DNA of 64,000 bases from Alphaproteobacteria bacterium (GTDB lineage Bacteria; Pseudomonadota; Alphaproteobacteria; Kiloniellales; DSM-21159), in NCBI GenBank assembly GCA_030433005.1, contig JAUILQ010000002.1:62001-126000 (forward strand). Direction: 5' to 3'. This document shows positions 43,615-53,095 of this stretch, one piece after another. Numbering within the stretch: position 1 is the first letter of the stretch; the number at the start of each line of letters is the position of its first letter. Below the pieces are notes generated by a model. The model did no database searches. It was given only the letters and a program-made list of their open reading frames with translations, and was not told the DNA's origin. The position numbers were made by a program, and so were the translations under genes.

Positions 43615-44391
43615 ATGACCGACGACAAGAAGCCGCGCGATCGCGCCGGCGCCGACGGCGCCGGCGAGCAGGACAAGGCCGCCCCCGGCGCCGGGAAGGC
43701 CGGAGCGGGGGAGGCCGCCCACGACAAGACCGCCAGCCAGGGCGCGCCGGAGAACCAGGCCTCGGAAAGGCAGGCCCCGGAAGGCCAGGCCGCGCCCGGC
43801 GGCTCGAAGTGGGGCGGGCAAGGCGATACCGGTGGGGACCCGGCGGCCGATCCCGCCGACAGCGATCCCGCGGCGCGCGTCGCCGAGCTGGAGGCCGAGA
43901 AGGCCGAGCTGCGCGACCAGCTGCTGCGCGCGCTGGCCGACGTCGAGAACACGCGCCGCCGCCTGCAGCGCGAGCTCGACGAGAAGATGAAGTACGCCAC
44001 CGCGCCGCTCGCCAAGGACCTGCTGGGCGTCGCCGACAACCTGGGCCGTGCGCTCGGCGCGGTGCCGGCCGAGGTGCGCGAGCAGGAGGCGGTGAAGTCG
44101 CTGATCGCCGGCGTCGAGATGACCGAGAAGGCGCTGATGGAGGCCTTCGCCAAGCACGGCATCGAGCGCATCGAGCCGGCCGGCGAGAAGCTCGACCCGC
44201 ACCGCCACGAGGCGATGATGGAGATCCAGGATCCCTCGAAGCCGGCCGGGACCGTCGCCCAGGTTTTCGAGGCCGGCTACGAGCTGCGCGGCCGGCTGCT
44301 GCGCCCGGCGCGGGTCGCCGTCGCCAAGGGCGGCCCGGCGCCGGGCGGCGAGGCCGCGGAACCCGGCTCGACCGTCGACACCAAGGCCTGA
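43615..44391 (+). CDS. grpE: Nucleotide exchange factor GrpE
   Basis: A 258-residue co-chaperone that releases ADP from DnaK. The first 85 residues are Gly/Ala/Glu-rich and disordered-looking, longer than in many homologues. Then comes the helix with A-E-L-E-A-E-K-A-E-L-R-D-Q-L-L-R and the head with L-x-K-x-G-I-E-x-I-x-P-x-G-E-K-x-D-P-x-x-H-E-A-M. I chose the ATG at 43615; a GTG seven codons upstream is possible but lacks a site. The stop lies within the first of three tandem repeats (44385-44433). dnaK is 1.4 kb downstream, separated by two minus-strand genes. Confidence 0.96.
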   Translation: MTDDKKPRDRAGADGAGEQDKAAPGAGKAGAGEAAHDKTASQGAPENQASERQAPEGQAAPGGSKWGGQGDTGGDPAADPADSDPAARVAELEAEKAELRDQLLRALADVENTRRRLQRELDEKMKYATAPLAKDLLGVADNLGRALGAVPAEVREQEAVKSLIAGVEMTEKALMEAFAKHGIERIEPAGEKLDPHRHEAMMEIQDPSKPAGTVAQVFEAGYELRGRLLRPARVAVAKGGPAPGGEAAEPGSTVDTKA

Positions 44392-44433
44392 CGCCGCGGG
44401 GGGCCTGACGCCGCGGGGGCCTGACGCCGCGGG
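44385..44433. repeat. Three tandem copies of a 16-17 base unit at the end of grpE
   Basis: GGCCTGACGCCGCGGG starts at 44385, 44402 and 44418. The first copy contains the grpE stop codon TGA (44389-44391). It lies between convergent grpE and the DUF1848 gene. Confidence 0.8.
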
Positions 44434-44436
44434 CGC

Positions 44437-45339
44437 TCAGCGCGCGCCGGCCGGCGGAGCGATCCCCGGAGCCGCCGGGTCGTGGGCCCGGTAGGTCCGC
44501 AGCGCCAGCGCGCGGTCGCGCACCGCGTAGCAGTAGACGCAGCCGTGCGGGCAGGAGTCGTAGGCGCCGAGGTCGCGGGACTCGGCACAGAGGCAGCCCG
44601 GCCGGTTGCCCTTCTGGCGCGCCGTCACCGGCGCTCCGCCGACGTCTTCCGCGACGTCGGAGAGGCGCGCGGCGTCGATGCAGCGCGCCGGCTCGAAGGG
44701 CGGCGACAGCAGCTCGGGCTGACTGCACAGCGTCGGCCTGAGGCCGGCCGCCGCCGCGATCCCCGCCAGCTCGGCGAGCAGCGCCCGCTTCTCCGCGGCC
44801 TCGGGGTCGTGCCAGCCGAAGCCGTGGCGCGTCGCGGCGCGCTCGGTGTTGCGCCGGGTCTTGGCGTAGATCTGGGCGAAGGAGAAGGCGGCCTCGTCGA
44901 CCAGCGGCGCCAGGCGCTCCGCCAGCCGGGCGACCTGCTCGCGGTGGAACGCGGCCGGGGTCGGATCGCTCAGGAAGACGGGGTCGTAGCGCCAGACACC
45001 GACGCGCGGCCCGAAACGCTCGGCCAGCCGTTCCAGTTGCGCAACGGCCGTCTCGACCGGCTGGGTCGCGCGCTCCAGGGCCGCCGGGTAGCCGGTGAGC
45101 GTGAATTGCACGACGAAGGGGCGGCCTGCGGCGCGGAGCTGATCGAGCACCGGAAAGAACGGCCCCAGGTTCCTGGTCCAGAAGACGAAACCCTCGGCCG
45201 CTTCAGGATCGAGTCGAAGACGGTGCTCGCGGCCGCTGTAGGGATTCCGGTAGCTTGCCCAGCCTTGCTTCAGTCGGTGCGCGAACCATTCCGCGTAGAA
45301 GGCGGGGATGTCGGTCCGATAGCTGGCGGAGACGATCAT
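44437..45339 (-). CDS. DUF1848 family protein with C-terminal CX3CX2C motif
   Basis: A 300-residue protein of unknown function. The family signature is the N-terminal S-x-S-Y-R-T-D-I-P-A-F-Y with a later G-F-V-F-W-T-R-N. Near the C-terminus are C-L-C (249, 251) and C-P-H-G-C-V-Y-C-Y (Cys263, 267, 270), a C-x3-C-x2-C spacing like that which holds the cluster in radical SAM enzymes, but placed at the end rather than the start of the barrel. A TIM-barrel-like alternation of strands and helices precedes it. It overlaps the small membrane gene upstream by four bases. The pair interrupts the grpE-dnaK region on the opposite strand. Confidence 0.85.
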   Translation of the reverse strand: MIVSASYRTDIPAFYAEWFAHRLKQGWASYRNPYSGREHRLRLDPEAAEGFVFWTRNLGPFFPVLDQLRAAGRPFVVQFTLTGYPAALERATQPVETAVAQLERLAERFGPRVGVWRYDPVFLSDPTPAAFHREQVARLAERLAPLVDEAAFSFAQIYAKTRRNTERAATRHGFGWHDPEAAEKRALLAELAGIAAAAGLRPTLCSQPELLSPPFEPARCIDAARLSDVAEDVGGAPVTARQKGNRPGCLCAESRDLGAYDSCPHGCVYCYAVRDRALALRTYRAHDPAAPGIAPPAGAR

Positions 45340-45584
45340 CGCGGCGGATCGCGCCCCTCGTCGGCGCGCGCCGCCGGTTCAACCCGGGCCGCCGCCTCGC
45401 GGCGCCGGCCCCACCAGCGGAAGAACAGGTAGAGCACCCCGCCGACGATGCCGAGGACGGCACCGACGTCGCCGAGCGCCGCGCCGACGACGCCGTAGTG
45501 GGCGAGCACCATCAGGACGGCGCCCAGGATGACGTCGAGGCCGAGCAGCAGCAGCACGGCGCGGAAGATCGGGTCGCTGGGCAT
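45336..45584 (-). CDS. Small two-helix membrane protein, unknown function
   Basis: Predicted 82 residues with two hydrophobic segments (about 8-29 and 37-56) and a charged C-terminal tail of Arg, Ala and Glu. I do not recognise a family. The start at 45584 is supported by GGGAG six bases upstream; an ATG ten codons upstream is weaker. Its stop overlaps the DUF1848 start (ATGA), so the two are probably translated together. It faces away from dnaK, and the shared upstream space is 241 bases. Confidence 0.7.
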   Translation of the reverse strand: MPSDPIFRAVLLLLGLDVILGAVLMVLAHYGVVGAALGDVGAVLGIVGGVLYLFFRWWGRRREAAARVEPAARADEGRDPPR

Positions 45585-45654
45585 CGCTTGCTCCCGTTCG
45601 TCGCGAATCCGCAAAAAAGCCGGGGCAGGCAGGCCGATTGACGCCGGCTGGCGC

Positions 45655-45682
45655 CTTGTACCCCTCGGCGTGCTGCCTATAT
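45655..45682 (+). promoter_or_regulatory. RpoH (sigma-32) heat-shock promoter of dnaK
   Basis: CTTG (45655-45658), exactly 17 bases, then CCTATAT (45676-45682) fits the alphaproteobacterial sigma-32 consensus CTTG-N17/18-CYTATNT at every defined position. Transcription would start near 45689, giving a leader of about 137 bases before the dnaK ATG. Confidence 0.85.
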
Positions 45683-45691
45683 ACCCCGCTT

Positions 45692-45711
45692 GTCGGGAAG
45701 GTTATCCCGAC
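45692..45711 (+). promoter_or_regulatory. Hairpin at the 5' end of the predicted dnaK leader
   Basis: A perfect 7-bp stem (45692-45698 with 45705-45711) with a six-base loop sits a few bases after the predicted transcription start. It could protect the 5' end or regulate; no pairing with the ribosome binding site is evident by eye. Confidence 0.45.
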
Positions 45712-45825
45712 GGGCCTTCGAACCACGGAGAAGGCCGTTTCTTCAATCCCTCTAGATGGGGACCCCTGCGGCGGCGCCTCAACGGGCCGCCCGACGGTCT
45801 GCTGGAGTAAAGAGAGGCTGGAAGC

Positions 45826-47766
<1,941 letters not shown>

Positions 47767-47787
47767 TCCAGGCGCGCGAACGCGGGG

Positions 47788-47813
47788 GCGGGGCCGGTTG
47801 CGATCGGCCCCGC
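47788..47813 (+). terminator. Possible attenuator hairpin between dnaK and dnaJ
   Basis: A perfect 9-bp GC-rich stem (47788-47796 with 47805-47813) with an 8-base loop lies 21 bases after the dnaK stop. The following TGCCGTTTC has only a weak T run, so partial termination or mRNA stabilisation is more likely than full termination. Confidence 0.4.
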
Positions 47814-47905
47814 TGCCGTTTCGACCCGCAGCACGGACGATAGGGCAGACCGGACAGCAGGGGCGCGCCACGGCGCCCCGGGCACCGCTCTAGGCAACGG
47901 GGGCC

Positions 47906-49048
47906 ATGGCCAAGCAGGACTACTATCAGACGCTCGGCGTCGAGCGCGGCGCGGGCCTGGACGAGATCAAGCGGGCCTACCGCAAGCTCGCGATGGCGCA
48001 CCATCCGGACCGCAACCCGGGCGACACGGAATCCGAGCGCAAGTTCAAGGAAATCAACGAGGCCTACGACGTCCTCAAGGACGACACCAAGCGCGCCCAG
48101 TACGACCGCTTCGGCCACGCCGCCTTCGACGGCATGGGCGGCGGCGGGCCCCGGCCGGGCGCCGGCGGCTTCGACTTCACCGGCTTCGCCGACATCTTCG
48201 ACGAGATGTTCGGCGACTTCACCGGGCGCGGCGGCGGCCGACAGGCCGGCCAGCACGGCGCCGACCTGCGCTTCAACATGGAGATCGGCCTCGAGGAGGC
48301 CTACGAGGGCAAGCAGGCGCAGATCCGCGTGCCGACCAGCGTCGCCTGCGAGACCTGCAGCGGCAGCGGCGCCAAGCCGGGGACCAGCCCGACGACCTGC
48401 TCGACCTGCGCCGGCCGCGGCCGGGTGCGGGCCCAGCAGGGCTTCTTCACCATCGAGCGCGCCTGCCCGAGCTGCCAGGGCCTGGGCCGGGTCATCGAGG
48501 ACCCCTGCACCGGCTGCGGCGGCGCCGGCCGGGTGCACCGGGAGAAGACCCTGCAGGTCAACATCCCGCCGGGCGTCGAGGACGGCACGCGCATCCGACT
48601 CGCCGGCGAGGGCGAGGCCGGCGTGCGCGGCGCGCCGCCGGGCGACCTCTACATCTTCCTGTCGATCAAGCCGCACCGCTTCTTCCAGCGCGACGGCGCT
48701 AACCTCTACTGCCGGGTGCCGATCCCGATGACCACGGCGGCGCTCGGCGGCAGCGTCGAGGTGCCGACGCTGGAGGGCAGCGGCGCCAAGGTGACGGTGC
48801 CGGCCGGCACCCAGTCGGGCACGCAGTTCCGCCTGCGCGGCAAGGGCATGCCGGTGCTGCGCTCGACCGCCAGCGGCGACCTCTACATCCAGGTCTCGGT
48901 CGAGGTGCCGGTCAACATGACCAAGCGGCAGCGCGAGCTGCTGCAGGAGTTCGCCGACGAGTTCGGCGACGGCGAGGCGCGCCATCACCCCGAGTCGTCG
49001 GGCTTCTTCGCCCGGGTGAAGGAGTTCTTCGAGGACCTGACGGACTAG
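47906..49048 (+). CDS. dnaJ: Chaperone DnaJ (Hsp40)
   Basis: A 380-residue type I J-protein. The J domain has H-P-D at about 33-35 in M-A-H-H-P-D-R-N. A Gly/Phe-rich linker (75-115) follows, then four C-x-x-C-x-G-x-G zinc repeats, such as C-E-T-C-S-G-S-G and C-T-G-C-G-G-A-G, then the two C-terminal beta domains. It delivers clients to DnaK and stimulates ATP hydrolysis. It is co-directional with dnaK. The start has only a G-rich run upstream. Confidence 0.98.
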   Translation: MAKQDYYQTLGVERGAGLDEIKRAYRKLAMAHHPDRNPGDTESERKFKEINEAYDVLKDDTKRAQYDRFGHAAFDGMGGGGPRPGAGGFDFTGFADIFDEMFGDFTGRGGGRQAGQHGADLRFNMEIGLEEAYEGKQAQIRVPTSVACETCSGSGAKPGTSPTTCSTCAGRGRVRAQQGFFTIERACPSCQGLGRVIEDPCTGCGGAGRVHREKTLQVNIPPGVEDGTRIRLAGEGEAGVRGAPPGDLYIFLSIKPHRFFQRDGANLYCRVPIPMTTAALGGSVEVPTLEGSGAKVTVPAGTQSGTQFRLRGKGMPVLRSTASGDLYIQVSVEVPVNMTKRQRELLQEFADEFGDGEARHHPESSGFFARVKEFFEDLTD

Positions 49049-49052
49049 CGGC

Positions 49053-49745
49053 ATGGCGGCTCCGCGCCCGTCGGTGCCTCCCACCGCCGTTGCCTCGGTC
49101 CCGGACCGCGAGCCGCTGCGCGGCCCGCGCCGCGTCTGGGGCTACGCGGTCGCGCGGCTGCACCACTTCCACTGGGTCGACGAGGGACTGGCGCGCAGCG
49201 CCCAGAGCTATTTCGGGCACACCGGCCTGCTGCTCGACCTCCACGGCTTCCGGGCCCTGCTCAACCTGCGCGGCGACAACAGCGGCTCGCCCTGGTACGA
49301 CCGCGAGAAGGCGGCCTGCGCGGCGCGCGGCCTGCCGCTGATCGACGTCACCCTGAGCTCGCGGCGCCTGCCGCACCGCGCGGCGCTGCTCGGCCTGGTC
49401 GACGCCCTGGAGAGCGCGCCGCGGCCGCTGCTGATCAAGTGCTCGGGCGGCGCCGACCGCACCGGCCTTGCCGCCGGCATCCACCTGGTCCAGCGCCACG
49501 GCCTCGCCGGCCTGCCGGCGGCGCGGCGCCAGCTCGCCGCCTGGCCCTACCTGCACCTGCCGCAGCGCCAGCAGAAGTGGCTGCGTCCCTTCTTCGACTA
49601 CCTCGAGGCGGAGCTCGCGACCGCGGAGGGCGAGCGGCCGCTGCGCGCTTGGCTGGCCGAACGCTACGACCCGGCCGACTTCGCCGCCTGGCTCGACGCC
49701 CGCGGCTACGCCGGCGGCTGGAAGCCGCCCGCGCCGCAGGGATAG
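49053..49745 (+). CDS. Protein tyrosine phosphatase-like protein (CX5R)
   Basis: A 230-residue protein of the dual-specificity/tyrosine phosphatase fold. The P-loop I-K-C-S-G-G-A-D-R-T-G has catalytic Cys130 and Arg136 in C-x5-R. Before it are R-x-L-L-N-L-R-G-D-N and I-D-V-T-L-S-S-R-x-L-P, also typical of bacterial DSP-like proteins. The substrate is unknown; related proteins occur near lipid A or cell envelope genes, which is not the case here. It starts four bases after the dnaJ stop and probably shares its transcript. A large palindrome follows its stop. Confidence 0.88.
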   Translation: MAAPRPSVPPTAVASVPDREPLRGPRRVWGYAVARLHHFHWVDEGLARSAQSYFGHTGLLLDLHGFRALLNLRGDNSGSPWYDREKAACAARGLPLIDVTLSSRRLPHRAALLGLVDALESAPRPLLIKCSGGADRTGLAAGIHLVQRHGLAGLPAARRQLAAWPYLHLPQRQQKWLRPFFDYLEAELATAEGERPLRAWLAERYDPADFAAWLDARGYAGGWKPPAPQG

Positions 49746-49759
49746 GTCCCGCTCCCGCG

Positions 49760-49829
49760 CCCTTCGACAGGCTCAGGGTGAAGCGACGTTCTGCACCCAC
49801 TTGGGCTTCACCCTGAGCCTGTCGAAGGG
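49760..49829. repeat. Palindromic repeat (CCTTCGACAGGCTCAGG type)
   Basis: Perfect 25-bp arms (49760-49784 and 49805-49829) enclose 20 bases. Six further outer base pairs (751-756 with 833-838) follow after a three-base mismatch. It lies between convergent genes and could terminate both. A degenerate single arm with 20 of 24 matching bases is at 61923-61946. The CCTTCGACAGGCTCAGG word is a widespread repeat in several alphaproteobacteria. Confidence 0.9.
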
Positions 49830-49853
49830 TGTGGGAGCGCACAGGCCCGCCCC

Positions 49854-50507
49854 CTACCCCTGCTCCGGCAGGTACTCGGCGCGCCACTTCAGGCTGAGGT
49901 TGAAGGAGATCGAAACCCGCTCGGCCTTGGCCAGGTTGGGGTGCACGAAGTGATGCAGGAAGGCCGGCCACAGCAGGATCGTGCCGGCCTCGGGGCGCAG
50001 GGTGTACTCGGCCTCGATCTGCGGGTCGCCGGCGATCGCCGTCATGTTGGCCTGGGGCCGGGGATCGTAGAAGGAGATCGCGCCCAGCCGGCGGTCGCGG
50101 CGCCCGGGCAGCGGCTCGGTCTCGGACTCCGCCGGCACTGCGACGTAGTAGGTGCCCGAGAGATAGGCGTGCGGGTGGTTGTGCAGGTCGTGGTAGTCGC
50201 CGAAGCGGTTGACGTTGGCCCAGCCGTGCAGGCCCCAGTCGACCCGGTAGCCGAGGCCGCAGCGCTTCAGGTAGTCGATCGCCGTCTTGTTGATGCAGTC
50301 GCGCAGCCAGCCGATCGCCGGGTGATCGCGCTCCAGCAGGTTGCCGGCGCGATAGTCGGTCGTCAGCTTGGCGTTGCGCGCCTCTTCCTCGGCGATCAGC
50401 TGGCGCAGCACGCGGTTGGCAGCCTCGGCGCCGGGCAGCCGGCGCTGCAGCAGCAGCGTCGGCCAGAGCGCCAGGAAGCCCTCGGCGTCGGGCGTGCGGC
50501 CGCTCAT
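49854..50507 (-). CDS. 2OG-Fe(II) oxygenase superfamily protein
   Basis: Predicted 217 residues. It belongs to the putative 2OG-Fe(II) oxygenases of the TIGR02466/PF13759 kind: L-L-x-R-D-H-P-A-I-G-W-L-R-D-C-I-N, then R-F-G-D-Y-H-D-L-H-N-H-P-H-A with the metal-binding histidines around 106-113, and L-L-W-P-A-F-L-H-H-F-V-H-P-N with H185/H186 and the later R-V-S-I-S-F-N segment. The oxidised substrate is unknown. The ATG at 50507 overlaps the stop of the upstream GNAT gene (ATGA). It is the last gene of a three-gene minus-strand set. Confidence 0.85.
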   Translation of the reverse strand: MSGRTPDAEGFLALWPTLLLQRRLPGAEAANRVLRQLIAEEEARNAKLTTDYRAGNLLERDHPAIGWLRDCINKTAIDYLKRCGLGYRVDWGLHGWANVNRFGDYHDLHNHPHAYLSGTYYVAVPAESETEPLPGRRDRRLGAISFYDPRPQANMTAIAGDPQIEAEYTLRPEAGTILLWPAFLHHFVHPNLAKAERVSISFNLSLKWRAEYLPEQG

Positions 50508-51085
50508 CGCGGGGCCGCCAGCCAGTCGGCGCGCCGGGCGACGAAGAAGGCGACGTCCTCGCCGTAGGCCCGGACGTTGCCGGTGCGCCGCAGGCCGATC
50601 TTGGCCAGGACCTTCTGGGAGGCGCGGTTGTCGTGATCGGTGACGCCGACGATGGGATCGAAGCCGAGCCGTTCGAAGCCGCAGGCCAGGACGGCGCGCG
50701 CCGCCTCGGTGGCGATCCCCCGGCCCCAGGCCGCGCGGCGGTAGCGGTAGCCGATCTCGATGTCCCGGCCCGGCTCGTCCTCGAGCGGCCAGAGCGCGCA
50801 CCAGCCGAGGAAGCCCGGCGCATCCGCCGGCTCCTGCTCCTCGTGCCCCGGGCGCCAGGCGACGTGGAAGGCGATGCCCTGCGCCGGCCAGCCGGCCTCG
50901 ATGCGCTCGGCGATCAGCCGGCGCGCCTCCTCGCGCGGGCGCGGCGGCATGATGAAGCGCATGACCTCGGGATCCTGGTCCATCTCCAGGCGCGCCTCGA
51001 GATCGGCGAGCGTCGGCGCGTAGAGGCGCAGCCGCTCGGTCAGAATCTCGCCCGGCACGGCGTTGCTGGGATCCTGATCGGCCAT
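50504..51085 (-). CDS. RimJ/RimL-type GNAT N-acetyltransferase
   Basis: A 193-residue acetyltransferase. I-L-T-E-R-L-R-L-Y-A-P opens the domain. E-I-G-Y-R-Y-R-R-A-A-W-G-R-G-I-A-T-E-A-A holds the acetyl-CoA-binding R-G-x-G/A loop, and N-R-A-S-Q-K-V-L-A-K-I-G-L follows. The RimJ/RimL group acetylates N-termini of ribosomal proteins or small amines; which applies is not visible. The stop overlaps the 2OG oxygenase ATG. The longer in-frame region upstream, beyond 51085, is a shadow of the DCC gene. Confidence 0.93.
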   Translation of the reverse strand: MADQDPSNAVPGEILTERLRLYAPTLADLEARLEMDQDPEVMRFIMPPRPREEARRLIAERIEAGWPAQGIAFHVAWRPGHEEQEPADAPGFLGWCALWPLEDEPGRDIEIGYRYRRAAWGRGIATEAARAVLACGFERLGFDPIVGVTDHDNRASQKVLAKIGLRRTGNVRAYGEDVAFFVARRADWLAAPR

Positions 51086-51132
51086 GGCCTCCGTGATAGC
51101 GCCGCCGCCGCCGCCGCGCCAGGGGGCGTCGG

Positions 51133-51537
51133 TCAGAGGCCGGCGCGGCGCCGGCCGGTCAGCCAGGGGCGGATCCGCAGGAAGCCGCGGTAGCCGCGCT
51201 CGAGCAGCGCCAGCGCCGGCGGCCAGGCGGCCAGCGGCGCGACGTGGCGCAGGCCCGGCAGCTCGCGCCACAGCGCGACGAAGACGGCGGCGCCGCTGAC
51301 CAGGCTGCCGTCGCGCCGGCGGGCGTGGAGGCGCGCCAGCGCCGCCTCGCGGTCGAGCGGGCAGGACGCGGCGCCCGCGGCCTCGCTGACGTCGAGCCAG
51401 GCGACCCGGCCGCGCCGGTCGAGCCGGCGGTAGAAGGCGACCTCGCGGCGGCACAGCGGGCAGCCGCCGTCGTAGTAGAGGGTCAGCGCGGCCTCGTCGC
51501 CAGGGTGCGCAGCGGGCTGTGCAGCGGTCGGGCTCAT
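51133..51537 (-). CDS. DCC-family thiol-disulfide oxidoreductase-like protein (DUF393)
   Basis: Predicted 134 residues. The DUF393 signature Y-Y-D-G-G-C-P-L-C-R-R-E-V gives the D-x-x-C-P-x-C redox pair with Cys26 and Cys29. The late L-x-R-x-Y-R-G-F-L-R-I-R-P segment is at the end. The family is thought to be thioredoxin-like, but its substrate is unknown. I chose the ATG at 51537 because GAGG precedes it; a TTG 11 codons upstream is less likely. It is 47 bases upstream of the GNAT gene, in the same direction. Confidence 0.9.
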   Translation of the reverse strand: MSPTAAQPAAHPGDEAALTLYYDGGCPLCRREVAFYRRLDRRGRVAWLDVSEAAGAASCPLDREAALARLHARRRDGSLVSGAAVFVALWRELPGLRHVAPLAAWPPALALLERGYRGFLRIRPWLTGRRRAGL

Positions 51538-51627
51538 GGCCTCGACATAGCGCCGGGCCTCGTCTAGCAAAGCGACAGGCGGCCGCAGGGGGCGGCCGCC
51601 GCCCGCGTTCCGGAGGAGCCGCCCGTC

Positions 51628-52449
51628 ATGCCGTCACCCGATTCGCCGCTGCGTCTCGCCATCCTCGGCTGCTCCGGCCGCATGGGCCGCCTGCTCGTCG
51701 AGACCGCCCAGGCCGACCCGGCCTGCGTCGTCGTCGCCGGCGTCGAGGGGCCGGGCAGCAAGGCGCTGGGCTGGGACCTCGGCACCGCGCTCGGCGGCCA
51801 GCCGCTCGGCGTCGAGGTGACCGGCGATGCGCGCGCCGCGTTCGAGGCCGCCGACGTCGCCATCGACTTCACCCTGCCGGCGGCGACCCTGGTCCACGCC
51901 GACCTGGCGGCCGAGACCGGCACCGGCCTGGTCATCGGCACCACCGGGCTCGACGGGAAGCAGCTCGAGCTGGTCGAGGCGGCGGCCGAACGCACGCCGA
52001 TCCTGCGCGCCGCCAACATGAGCCTCGGCGTCAACCTGCTGCAGGCCCTGGTGCGCCAGGCCGCGGCGCGCCTGCCCGCCGAGGACTACGACATCGAGAT
52101 CCTGGAGATGCACCACCGCCACAAGGTCGACGCGCCCTCGGGCACGGCGCTGGCGCTCGGCGAGGCGGCTGCGGCCGGCCGCGAGGTCGGCCTGGCCGAG
52201 GCCTCGGTGCGGGTGCGCGACGGCCATACCGGCCCGCGCCCGGGCGGCGCCATCGGCTTCGCGACGCTGCGCGGCGGCGACGTCGCCGGCGACCACGACG
52301 TGATCTTCGCCGCCGAGGGCGAGCGCCTGGTCCTCGGCCACCGCGCCTCGAACCGCGCGGTCTTCGCCAAGGGCGCGATCCGCGCCGCCAAGTGGCTGGC
52401 CGGACGGCCGAGCGGGCTCTATTCGATGGCCGACGTGCTGGGGCTCTAA
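51628..52449 (+). CDS. dapB: 4-hydroxy-tetrahydrodipicolinate reductase
   Basis: A 273-residue enzyme of lysine and diaminopimelate synthesis. The NAD(P) motif I-L-G-C-S-G-R-M-G-R lies at about 12-21. The E-M-H-H-R-H-K-V-D-A-P-S-G-T-A segment carries the catalytic His pair and Lys and binds the substrate. A strong GGAGGAG site precedes the ATG. It diverges from the DCC gene and converges with DUF2244 (10 bases). No other dap genes are in the window. Confidence 0.98.
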   Translation: MPSPDSPLRLAILGCSGRMGRLLVETAQADPACVVVAGVEGPGSKALGWDLGTALGGQPLGVEVTGDARAAFEAADVAIDFTLPAATLVHADLAAETGTGLVIGTTGLDGKQLELVEAAAERTPILRAANMSLGVNLLQALVRQAAARLPAEDYDIEILEMHHRHKVDAPSGTALALGEAAAAGREVGLAEASVRVRDGHTGPRPGGAIGFATLRGGDVAGDHDVIFAAEGERLVLGHRASNRAVFAKGAIRAAKWLAGRPSGLYSMADVLGL

Positions 52450-52459
52450 CCGCTGGCCC

Positions 52460-52981
52460 TCAGGCCGGGAACATCGGCTCGCGCAGCTTGGCGAGCTCGC
52501 GGCGCAGCGTGTTGGCCAGGGCCAGGCGCTCCTCGGCCGACAGGAAGCCGCCGATGGTCAGGCTGCGGCCGTGGCTGCGCAGGCAGAGCGGGCTGTCGGG
52601 CTCCGGCGGGTCGGCGATCTCGACCTTGAGCCAGGCCGGCTGGAAGCCGAAGCTGGTCTCCTCGCCGTAGTGGTTGACCTTGCGCACGGTCAGGCGCTCC
52701 GGCGTCAGCTCGAGCCGCTCGAAGGCGTTGGCCCGGCGGTAGTTGATCCGGAAGGCGCCGTAGACCAGCAGCACCTCCAGGCCCATGAAGCCGACCACCG
52801 GCCAGGCCCCGAGCAGGAAGAAGGCCAGGCCGGCCGCGAAGGCGACCCCGGCGATGCCGCTCATCAGGAAGACGAAGCCGCGCGGGCTGAGGCTGCGGTG
52901 CGGCGTCAGCAGGGCCTCGAACACGGGCCCGCCCGGGCCCGCCGCCGGCTCGCCGCTCCGCTGCACCGCCTCGTCGCTCAT
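52460..52981 (-). CDS. DUF2244 family membrane protein
   Basis: A 173-residue protein with two hydrophobic segments at about 35-55 and 58-78 and the family's F-E-A-x-L-x-P-H-R-S-L-S-x-x-G-F near the start. The cytosolic part has R-L-x-V-x-K-V-N-H and A-W-L-x-V-E-I. DUF2244 proteins are near-universal in alphaproteobacteria, with unknown function. It lies between convergent dapB and divergent nth, an arrangement seen in other alphaproteobacteria. Confidence 0.9.
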   Translation of the reverse strand: MSDEAVQRSGEPAAGPGGPVFEALLTPHRSLSPRGFVFLMSGIAGVAFAAGLAFFLLGAWPVVGFMGLEVLLVYGAFRINYRRANAFERLELTPERLTVRKVNHYGEETSFGFQPAWLKVEIADPPEPDSPLCLRSHGRSLTIGGFLSAEERLALANTLRRELAKLREPMFPA

Positions 52982-53095
52982 GCTCGCTAAGATATGGCCG
53001 GCGCGGCGGCTTGGTAAGGGCTCGCGGGCGATTCCCAGCCCTGCGCAGGCCGGCTAGAGTGCCGCGACCCGCCGACCGCCCCCGAGATCCCGCCC

